DNA from: Ziziphus jujuba
Lineage: Eukaryota; Streptophyta; Magnoliopsida; Rosales; Rhamnaceae
Direction: 5' to 3'
DNA length: 64,000 nt
Assembly (NCBI RefSeq): GCF_031755915.1
Contig: NC_083390.1
Coordinates: forward strand, 12,493,001-12,557,000
A model generated the notes under the pieces. The model made no database searches, had not been told where the DNA came from, and saw only the letters and a list, made by a program, of their open reading frames with translations. Made by a program: the position numbers and the translations under genes. Shown one piece after another: positions 55,404-64,000 of the stretch (position 1 is the first letter of the stretch; each line of letters opens with the position of its first letter).

Positions 55404-56900
55404 TCAACCCTAAAGCTCATAGCTCCCACAGGATGGCCATATATATATGTGTGTACAAAATACTTGTCAACCTGAAAGCTCATAGCTTCCACATGATGGT
55501 CATTCATATATGACCGCTAATCAAGAATATCGTATAGAATACCATTATTGTATTGTGTATCTAAAAACTATAAAAATTTACAATATTATAAACACTAAAA
55601 TTTGATAAAATACCACCAGGTTTGATACACTTTTATTAAACCAATAAAATTTTATATTTCCTTTTAAATAACCACATAAATTCAACAATTTTTCAAAATT
55701 AATTATTACTAAAATAATTTTAGTTTCACAAATATATTTTACAGACTAAAAATTATTATATTTCTTAATTCCTTAAAATTAATTTATGCAAGAATTATAT
55801 TAAACACATGTAAGTATACTTTATTTTGCATAATAAATTCGATGGTAAAATATGACAAAAAATTTAACAATAATTTAACACAATAATTTATTTAAAACAA
55901 TAAATATAAATTTTACATAACAAATATATTTAAATCACATAAAATCTACACAATAAAATCAACTAACAATTTTCTTAAATTTTAAAACATATATAATATT
56001 TTTCAAAATTTTAAGTAAAACAAAATGTGTATATATATATTTTCAATAGCTGAAAAAAAATTTTGGAAAAGGACCACTCGCTCTAATGATATTGTCCATC
56101 CTTGCTCTACCGTAGGATTCGCTGCAAGTCCCACTGATGCCTAACATACACAAAAAATATTACCCATTAACACACGTATTTTCCAACAACACTAGAATAC
56201 TCTAAATATTTTAAAACTCACTCCCTATAACTCGGGTTTCCAATATTGGGCTTTAAACGAGTCTAGCTACACATTAATCTGCAATTGATCTATCACCCAA
56301 AATTCAATGCTTCCCTAATTACAACCAATTTCTATAAAATTAGTTATTCCATTAGTTGTTATTACCTACTATGAACCTACATGTGACAATTTTTCTTATG
56401 GAAGACTTCCAATACAGTCCAATTTTTTCAACAATATCTAAATTAGCTAAAAAATGGAGAAATATTAAATGCACTACCATAATTAGCAAATTATATATCA
56501 AATAAAAGCTTGTAAGGCAAGCATTAAAGATACCTAGTTCAAATACTCTAATCTCATTGTCGGTGGCTGGAAAACGACCAGAAAGTTTTGGCCAAACTTC
56601 TATTTCATGTATCTTTCAAAGAATTTGAAAAAATGAAAGCCACTTTTGAGATCAGGGGGTCGAAAACTAGGGGGAGAGACCAAGCTCATGGTCAAAAACT
56701 ACCAGAAAATAGGCCAATGGGAAACATGAACCACTAGCATTGGATGGAAAAATCGGCGCATTGGATGGTCAGGATCAGTCGGCAGTGGGACACCATATCG
56801 GCTGATGCATTTTGACGTCCATTAGCCGGAGCACAGCCAACGGCCATTCAATGGGAGAAGGATAGATAAAGTGTGTGTGTGTGTGTGTGTGTGTGAGAGT

Positions 56901-56931
<31 letters not shown>

Positions 56932-57534
56932 CCTTCCTTTTTGTGGAGAGGAAGAGAGAAAAATAGAGGGGGAGGGGGGAAAAAGAAAAAGCAAAGAAAA
57001 AGAGACAAAAAATATTCTTTATTTTCTATTTTTTCAATGGTTACATATGGCACTACCAATTGGTGACACATGGCATCCATTAATTGGTGACGCGTGATAT
57101 CCATCAGGGATTTCTTTAAATATTCTACTACCTGGTAAAGTCAATCGCAGAAAAATAAACACACCTTGTAGACCTATAACTTTTTAATCGTAGTGTAAAA
57201 TTAAGCGTATCACTAGTCTACGTACTCATATCGATGAATATTATCACCTAGTACATAAGTCAAAATCAAACTCCATATAAATAAAAATTCAACTCGGAGT
57301 GGCTAATCAGTTTGGACCGCACTTTGTTTTGACTATAACTTTCTAAAATTATATTTGACTTTAGCATACTACTAGTTTCCGAATTCGTGTCAATGAGTAC
57401 TTCGCCAAGGTACCTCAGTTAATGTGAAATACCTCTCACAGCAAAAAGTCAACCTTGAGACCACTTAGTAAATCCTAATCAACTTTGGTTAAAATTTCAA
57501 ATTAGAAGTATTTTCTCAAGTCTGGGTGTTACAA
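55404..57534 (-). repeat. Possible Tekay/Del-like LTR, minus orientation
   Basis: After the C LTR the text AAGCTCATAGCTYCCACA is repeated twice (55415-55485), as in an LTR interior. Further right are diverged matches to 49.9-50.2 kb. The right end reads TCTGGGTGTTACA at 57534; on the minus strand TGTAACACCC is the usual start of Tekay/Del LTRs. I could not find the other LTR end or any matching internal region, so the family call is tentative. Confidence 0.4.
56871..56931. repeat. GT then GA dinucleotide repeat
   Basis: About twelve GT units followed by about eighteen GA units with small interruptions. Open frames across it (56775-57104 and 56875-57066) are artefacts of the repeat. Confidence 0.92.
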
Positions 57535-59064
57535 TCCTCACATTCACAGTAAAACATAGCTCCCACTTTATGAGAATCCACAAAATTTTCATTATTAAAA
57601 GCTACTTGTCCAATAGATCTCATTTAACCCAACCAAATTGCACACTAAGAGAATACTAATGCCACAAAGTATAAACCACTAAGTGCTTATTTTTCCAACC
57701 CTAAAAGGATATTCTTCAAATTTCATAAAAATGATCAATCTCTCTAATACCAAAACCACAATTCAAAGCAAACTCCAACATCTCCATAAGTGAACCTAAA
57801 AGGAAACAACATTTGATAAAATGATCAATAACAAATCCACAAAAAATCACAACTGTAGTAAGAGATCTTTATTAAACTTTTAAAAATGAAAACACAAAAT
57901 AATTTATCTTCCAATGAGCAATTCCAAAGTCATCTCATAACCATTAATGTTAAACTTACAAAAATCATCTCTTACTAGTGATGAATAACTTTGATAATCC
58001 ATTTATCAAACCCTAGAAGAAAATTTAAAACTTAAATTGTTTTTTTTACCTTTGCTCTAAACTTATCGTACTTCCAATTGTAATGTTCCTAGTTTTCACT
58101 GATTCTTTGATCTTTTGGCTCTCAAACAATATAGTCTTACTCATTAATTTACTAAAGTCACGAAACAAAATTTCTACACTCATTCTATCAAAAGACTTTA
58201 AATCTTTCACAAAACTAAATATAATTCTCAAAATTATCAACCGACAAGTAGTAAAAGATATTAATAAACTACCTAAATGAAACGCGAAAGGGAATAAAAA
58301 ATCGAAGAGATCGAAGTCCAAGGATTCAACCACACTTTCTTCCAATTTCAAGCAAACTACAAGGATTCATCACTCATAGCACAAAGAAATTAAGTTGTAA
58401 TTATAATTATAGGTTAGCACTAAGATACTAAATTGCAGGACCTCAAGTTATGGAAAAATACCCACATTACCTCTTAAAGTCCTATAAACTCCAAAACAAC
58501 AAAAATTTTAAAAGATGAAAAATCGTCAAAAAGTATTAACACGAAGAGCTAAGTATCTAGTACACTCCTTAAGAAGTAAATGTCACATAATAAAAATAAA
58601 AATCAAACCTGAGTGTAGTTATCCCTGCTCTCCATAAAAAAAAACATTATTAAGCATCTGTTTATACCATAAACGATTTTTTATAACAGTGAAAATTCTT
58701 TCACATCATCAAAACAATCTGGGTGTTATGCTGGGTCATGCAAACAACTCTATCTCTACATATCTATCATCTTTCTTGATCTCTGCCTATACCTGTAGCT
58801 ATAGAATACTGCCAAGTGCTAGTAGAACCTTTTGTAGTCTAGGTTGCCTATGCCCCATATCTTTCAGCATTAGTAACCTATTGCTAGCTTTAAGAACTCC
58901 AATATCATTTAAAATGACCCAACTATCTATAATAGAAATAATCATCTTGCCTTTGACAACCATACAGTGATGTCTGCAACATGAACTACATGAAACACCA
59001 AAACCACCTCAAGACTGTCATTGAAATTTAATATCCATGTCAACAAGAAAGCTGAGAATGTTAA
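57535..59064. other. Unassigned spacer before B copy 3
   Basis: About 1.5 kb of AT-rich DNA with no family match. Minus-strand frames at 58046-58351 (101 codons) and 58790-58984 are the only coding-like stretches. I see no retroelement motif, and splice or promoter signals cannot be judged. It may be older decayed repeat or host DNA. Confidence 0.4.
58790..58984 (-). pseudogene. Unrecognised coding-like stretch
   Basis: The minus strand reads 55-65 codons without a stop, with mixed composition: CMVVKGKMIISIIDSWVILN, then VLKASNRLLMLKDMGHRQPR and VLLALGSIL, then a stop. Unlike nearby chance frames it is not low-complexity. I do not recognise it. It could be one exon of a decayed gene, or chance. 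Confidence 0.2.
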
Positions 59065-59899
59065 TGATGAGGACATGACCAGGAGCACCCTAAGATGGAG
59101 TCCAGAGCCACTTTAAATCTCTACGAGACCAATAACCAGGGTAAGAGCAAAGAGATTTAAAGAAGCACTAAATGGTTTAATCCAAGAGGTGTTCACATCC
59201 CAAAGAAGCAAGATCATTACTGAAGATGAACAAAAAATGGTTCATATGATTGGAACGGAGGATGCCAACATGAAAGAAATCCTAACGCATGCAATCCAAC
59301 AATATGATGATGTGACATGATTTGATGACATAGATGGTGACGTGGCATCATATGGTGACATGGCACTTTTGCCATGTGGAGGGTGATACGTGCCTACATG
59401 GCATTAGCCGAATTTTATAATTAGGAAATATTAGTTTTTATTCTATGTTTTGATTGGATTTTGGCATGTTGCCTATTTTATTTTTCCAATTTAGTTTCAT
59501 TAGGTTTTTAAATTACTTTCCTATTTTTATTAGGAAACTAGGAGATAAATTAGGTTTCCTAAACCTAACCAAATTAGGTTTCCTAGACCTAGCCACATTA
59601 GGTTTCCTAACCTAACCACATTAGGCTTCCTAAAACTAATTTTCATCCATAATTATTCCATAATTATTTTTAGCAAATTTAGGAAAGCTTTGTAATTTAT
59701 TTTGCCTATTTAAAGGCACACAAGTCATGAATAAAATTCATATTACAATTTTGATTCAAAGTGAGAGTGACTCTCTTGGTTCTCTAAGAACTTTATCTTG
59801 CTTGTGAAGTACAAATTTGACTTCTCAATAGGTTATTCCGCATACTATTGTGACGTCTTCATCATACCAAGATTCTTACATCAAATATAGGTAATGGGT
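59065..59899 (+). repeat. Family B 5' LTR of copy 3, 3' end deleted
   Basis: It begins TGATGAGGACATG and matches the other B LTRs up to ATATAGGTAATGGGTC. There it jumps to TTGGTTTTTTT of the leader, so the last 100 or so LTR bases and the primer site are gone. Hairpin repeats lie at 59548-59642 and a TATA-like TATTTAAA at 59707-59714. Confidence 0.85.
59707..59714 (+). promoter_or_regulatory. TATA-like box in B copy 3 LTR
   Basis: TATTTAAA within TTTGCCTATTTAAAGGCACA, equivalent to the box in family A LTRs. Function is inferred from conserved position. Confidence 0.5.
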
Positions 59900-60604
59900 C
59901 TTGGTTTTTTTGGGCGACTTTTAGGATTAGGTTAGAAATTGCATCTTTGATTTGTTTGGTTGTTCTTTGTATTTGGGTTGTTGCGCTTTTCTTTGCATTT
60001 TGTTTTTGTGTTCTTCTTTATTCATTCTTATCAGATCTTATTTACAAAACAAAAAAGAAAACAAAAATTCGTTCTTAAATTTTTTTCTCGTTATTATGGT
60101 TTGTGGTATTGAATTATTGAGATTTCAAGAGAAACTAGGTAGTGAAATTTTTTTTGGTTGATTTGAGGAGCATAAAAAACAAGCCAAAATCAACACCGAA
60201 AATAAGGTTTGTTGAATATTCACTAATTCCGCTTTGGAAATCTCATTCCAATTTGTTCTTTACATTCTAGTTTCTCTTGTTTGTGCCCAAATTCTTGTTG
60301 AGCTTTCATCGTTGCCTTTTTCTTGTTACTTTTCATTTATTTGTCTTTTTAGCCTTATTTTCATAACTGTTTGATAGGTCTTTTTGGATTGTTACTTGCT
60401 AGTTTGTTATAGTTTGAAATTAGTTTGCAAAGAACCAAATAGAACTACTAGAGTGGTAAAAGGCAAGAGAGGTGAGAATTATAGAGGGTAAAAGCCGAAC
60501 TATAGCTAGAGTGCAAACACGAGTGAATTGAGATCTTAAATTGAGCTAAACACGTGCGGGAGTGTTGTGAGGTCATTTTTACTAACAAGTTCTGTAGAAA
60601 AATC
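59900..60604 (+). other. Untranslated leader of B copy 3, 5' end missing
   Basis: Homologous to 12370-13210 and 34114-34862 (minus). The first 90 or so bases, including the primer site, are deleted. The frame 59952-60161 is low-complexity. No gene. Confidence 0.6.
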
Positions 60605-61639
60605 ATGTCACAAGACCAAAGCAAAAAAAGTGTGGAAGGAACTCTAGGTGTCGCTAATCCAAAGTTATACACTCAAGCCATGGTGGGAGAACGTCAAAGA
60701 GCACTACGGTTGGAGATGGGGCAGATCTATGATCTGTTGGATAGGATGGAATCATCTATCCAAACACTGCAGCAACGACCTCCACAAAGGTTTGCTCATG
60801 GATGTGATAGAGGAAGAAATACTCCAAGAACGGAAGATTGGGAACGAGTGGGAGATGACGATGAGGAAGAAGAGGAAGACATTGGTTTGGGAACCAATCA
60901 ATTCCATGGGAGAGAGATGTTAGATCGAGGCAATGACTATGGAGGAATTAAGATGAAAATACCATCATTCCAAGGTAAAAGTGATCAAGAAGCATATCTC
61001 GAGTGGGAGAAAAGAATTGAGATGGTATTTAATTGTCAAAACTACTCCAAGGGTAAAAAGGTTAAATTAGCCGCTGTTAAATTCATGTATTATGCTATTG
61101 GATGGTGGGACAAAGAGATACTTTCTGGGAGGCAAGTGGGTCAAAGACCTATAGATACATGGGAGGAGATGAAGTCTTTAATGAGGAAGCGTTTCGTACC
61201 TAGCAATTACTATAAACGCATTTTTCAGAAACCACAAAGCTTGTCTAAAAAAAAATTAGGAGTGTGGAGGACTATTATAAGGAGATGGAAATCCTTATGA
61301 TGAAGGCCAATGTTGAGGAGGATAGGAAGGCTACAATGGCACATTTCTTGGCTGGTTTGAATAGGGAAATAGCAAATAAAGTGGACTTGCATCATTATGT
61401 GGAGATTAAGGAGATGTTGCACATGGCCATCAAAGTAGAGCAACAACTCAAGAAAAGGAGTACCATAAGACCTAGTTGCTCAAAACACTTGGAAAGCATG
61501 CCCATCCACATGGAATCCTAATCAGCCCAAGTTTGAAGATAAAGCCACCACACAGCCTAAATCCGAAGTTAAGGTCGAACCATCCTCATCCAAGCAAGTA
61601 AGTAAATACGATTCATCTTCAACTAGATATTGAGATATC
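60605..61639 (+). pseudogene. gag of family B copy 3, frameshifted
   Basis: Start MSQDQSKKSVEGTLGVANPK at 60605; an in-frame extension upstream lacks homology. The frame runs through a coiled segment (ALRLEMGQIYDLLDRMESSI), KMKIPSFQGKSDQEAYLEWE, YYAIGWWDKEI and MRKRFVPSNYY, then shifts in an A run at about 61245-61255. The next frame (61264-61521) holds YYKEMEILMMKANVEEDRKA to HMAIKVEQQL. A 2-base loss near 61474 shifts it again, and the Ser/Lys linker follows. A TGA (61632) sits where B2 has CGA, just before DIMCFKCQ. Confidence 0.85.
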
Positions 61640-62422
61640 ATGTGCTTTAAATGTCAAGGCAGGGGTCATATTGCAAGTAAATGTCAAAATAAGAGAGTCA
61701 GGGTGATTCGGAAAAGTGGAGACATTGAAACTGAAGAGAAAGATTTAGATAATGAATCCCTGCCACCATTGGAAGACATTGGCGATGAAGATAAAGGAGA
61801 TTACAAGTATCCGGTTGGTGGGGACTTGTCATTGGTTGGTAGAAGAACTTTAACTGTGTATAAAGATGAGATGGAAGTGCAACGAGAGAACATCTTTCAT
61901 ACTAGGTGCAAAGTCAAGGATAAGGTATGTAGTATGATTATGGATTGTGGGAGTTGTACTACTATAGTTGGAAAACTAGGTTTACCCACTATGAAGCATC
62001 CAGAACCATATACGCTACAATGGCTTAATGATTGTGGAGAGTTGAAGGTGAATAGACAAGTGAAGATTGCATTCTCTATTGGTGATTATAAAGATGAGGT
62101 TATTTGTGATGTGGTACTAATGCAAGCTAGTCACTTGCTTTTAGGTCGTCCATGGCAATTTGATAGAGATACTAATCATCATGGTCGTACTAATAAGATT
62201 GTCTTCAACTTCATGGGTAAACGAGTGGTGCTTATGCCAATGACTCCTAAACAGGTTTTTGATGATCAATTAACATTGCAAAGGAGGAGAGAAGCAGAAC
62301 AACAACAAAATCAAGTTGTGTTCAACAACCAAGAGAAGAAAAAGAGTGGTGAGGCTGAAAGTGTGAGAGAAAAAGAAAAGAAAAAGAGTGGAAATAAGAA
62401 AGAGAGTTTTTATGCAGAATAG
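61640..62422 (+). pseudogene. Zinc knuckle and protease of B copy 3
   Basis: An open frame of 260 codons. It starts with the CCHC knuckle CFKCQGRGHIASKCQ, then an acidic linker, VQRENIFHTRCKVK, the active-site region MIMDCGSCTT, GKLGLPTMKHPEPYTLQW, ASHLLLGRPWQFD and a Lys/Glu-rich tail. The catalytic triplet is DCG instead of DSG, and four or five residues are missing just after it compared with family A. A TAG at 62420 ends the frame although homology (SEMKKFFCY, then MMYKEAYMNHL) continues. The open frame is probably a survivor of decay, not an active enzyme. Confidence 0.78.
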
Positions 62423-63370
62423 AGTGAGATGAAGAAGTTTTTTTGTTATATAAAGCCTATGATTGTAATGATGTATAAAGAAGCATATATGAATCATTTA
62501 ACTAACCTTGATGATTCTGTTTTACCTAGTTACGTTGTTTCTCTTTCGCAGGAGTTCGATGATATCTTTCCCAAGGAGATTCCAAGTGGGTTACCACCGA
62601 TTAGCGGGATAAAACATCAAATTTATTTTGTTCCAGGATCAACAATTCCAAATCGGCCGGCTTATAGGAGTAATCCCAAGGAGACAAAGGAACTTCAAAG
62701 GCAAGTAAGTGAACTTCTTGAGAAGGGATCTGTTAGAGAAAGCATGAGTCCATGTGCTGTGCCTATGTTATTAGTCCATAAGAAAGATGGAGCATGGAGA
62801 ATGTGTGTAGATTGTAGGACTATTAACAATATAATTGTCAAATATCGTCATCCTATTCTTAGGTTAGATGATATGCTTGATGAATTGTATGGTGCATGCA
62901 TGTTTTCAGAAATTGATCTTAAAAGTGGTTATCATCAAATTCGCATGAAGGTGATGAATGAAAAACAGCATTTAAAATAAAGCATGGTTTGTATGAGTGG
63001 TTGGTCATGCCATTTGGGTTAACTAATGCCCCTAGTACTTTTATGAGACTTATGAATAATGTTTTGCGTGCTCACATTGGAAAGTTTATGGTTGTGTACT
63101 TTGATGATATCCTTTTATATAGTAGGAGTTTAGAAGAGCATGTAGGGCATCTTAGGTTAGTGTTAGATGTTCTTAGGAAAGAAAGACTTTATGCCAATCT
63201 TAGAAAGTGTGACTTTTGTAAATCTGAGCTTGTGTTTCTAGGTTTTGTGATTAGTGCTGCAGGTATGAAAGTTGATCAAGAGAAGATGAAAGCCATTCAA
63301 GAGTGGCCCATGCCAACTAGCATCACTCAAGTTAGAAGCTTCCATGGTTTGGCTAGTTTCTATCGAAGGT
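62423..63370 (+). pseudogene. Reverse transcriptase of B copy 3
   Basis: The most complete RT in the window. The first frame (62429-62980) has FDDIFPKEIPSGLPPISGIK, PNRPAYRSNPKE, VHKKDGAWRMCVDCRTINN, and SEIDLKSGYHQIRM. Small deletions then shift the frame. The second frame (62989-63405) has [20 protein letters not shown], the YFDD active site in [34 protein letters not shown] and [13 protein letters not shown], and shifts again at about 63370. All catalytic Asp residues are visible but lie in different frames. The signature is that of CRM-lineage chromoviruses. Confidence 0.88.
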
Positions 63371-64000
63371 TGTTAAAGATTTTAGTACTATTGTTGCACA
63401 TTTGATAGATGTTATTAAGAATAGTGTAGGTTTTCAATAGGGTGAAGCTCAATAAAGGTATTTAATTTATTAAAAGAAAAACAAACAAATGCTCCTTTAT
63501 TAGTGTTGCCTAACATTTCCAAAACTTTCGAGATTGAATGTGATGCATCAGGAATAGGTATAGGTGCTGTTTTGATGCAGGAGGGAAAACCACTTGCTTA
63601 TTTCAGTGAAAAGCTAAGTGGGACTGCCTTAAACTATCTAACTAATGACAAAGAGCTATATGCATTCGTTAGAGCATTGGAGCCATGGTAGCACTACTTA
63701 TGGCCTAAAGAGTTTATGATTCACACAGATCATGAGTCCTTGAAACACATAAGGGGACAAGAAAAGCTCAATAGGCATCATGGCAAATGGATAGAATTCC
63801 TTGAGACATTTCGCTATATCATTCACTACAAGCAAGGTAAGGAAAATATTATAGCTGATGCATTATCCCACAGGTATGTATTTCTTTCTACTTTAGATGC
63901 TAAATTACTTGGTTTTGAACAAATTAAAGAATTATATGCTTTAGATCATGATTTTGGTGAAATGTATAAACTTTGTGAAAGGCATGCTGAGGGAAAGTTT
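63371..64000 (+). pseudogene. RNase H and integrase linker of B copy 3, cut by window end
   Basis: After the RT frameshift the connection region (VGFQ, then [13 protein letters not shown]) is broken by stops near 63440-63460. RNase H is open from 63503 with [28 protein letters not shown] and [12 protein letters not shown], then TAG at 63689-63691 where B2 has CAG (Gln). [21 protein letters not shown] and [13 protein letters not shown] follow, then the integrase linker [20 protein letters not shown]. The window ends there. Confidence 0.85.

Larger units (their letters stand above)
59065..64000 (+). mobile_element. Family B copy 3 (CRM-like), runs past window end
   Basis: Plus-strand element with normal gene order: 5' LTR, leader, gag, protease, RT, RNase H, with integrase beyond the window. 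It is the only copy here with a complete RT region. LTR end and primer site are deleted, and stops and frameshifts lie in gag, RT and RNase H, so it is dead. It documents the layout from which family A must have been derived. Confidence 0.85.

Noticed and set aside
56775..57104. A 109-codon minus-strand frame and a plus-strand Arg/Glu-rich frame
   Set aside because: Both cross the GT/GA repeat and a purine-rich stretch; composition explains the open frame.

Overview
The window looks like gene-poor plant nuclear DNA, probably from a eudicot and possibly pericentromeric. It is strongly AT-rich and carries microsatellites. Nearly every recognisable segment is an LTR retrotransposon, a solo LTR or a decayed retroelement gene. 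I found no intact host gene, rRNA, tRNA or CRISPR array. The species cannot be named from the sequence.

Three LTR families dominate; the names A, B and C are mine. Family B is a Ty3/gypsy chromovirus that looks like the centromeric CRM lineage. Its LTR is about 0.9 kb, begins TGATGAGG and ends GTATCA, and is followed by an initiator-tRNA-Met primer site. Gene order is gag, protease, RT, RNase H, integrase, and the polyprotein tail runs into the 3' LTR. Family A is a relative with LTRs of about 1.13 kb and the same primer site. Every A copy that reaches pol has the same collapsed pol: a piece of integrase, then a piece of RT, then the integrase tail, with no functional RT. Family C has LTRs of about 1.73 kb that begin TGTTAGG and end ACATCA. 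It has a tRNA-Asp-type primer site and an internal region holding only a gag remnant. Two further backgrounds are an Athila/Tat-like element (D) with gag and protease remnants, and low-confidence Tekay/Del-like LTR sequence.

Layout. 1-1540: 3' end of a C element (minus). 1541-11138: a tandem A array, LTR-gag-LTR-gag-pro-LTR-gag/pro (plus). 11139-14148: B copy 1 (minus), gag only. 14149-17411: three or four broken A LTRs (minus). 17412-35770: B copy 2 (minus), its RT cut by a C element (20522-28482, itself carrying a solo C LTR) and its gag cut by an A element (28483-33075). 35805-48160: element D and a possible plant-transposon-protein remnant, interrupted by solo A and solo C LTRs. 48161-49297: solo A LTR. 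49298-57534: Tekay/Del-like LTR sequence with a tandem duplication of about 1 kb, long AAT/AAC repeats and a solo C LTR. 57535-59064: unassigned spacer. 59065-64000: B copy 3 (plus), which runs off the window.

How the parts may work together: B retains the layout of an autonomous element, though all copies here are dead. A shares B's LTR ends and primer site but lacks RT, so it was probably copied in trans by a B-like element. C and perhaps D also look non-autonomous. At least seven solo LTRs, several with target-site duplications, show that LTR-LTR recombination has been frequent here.
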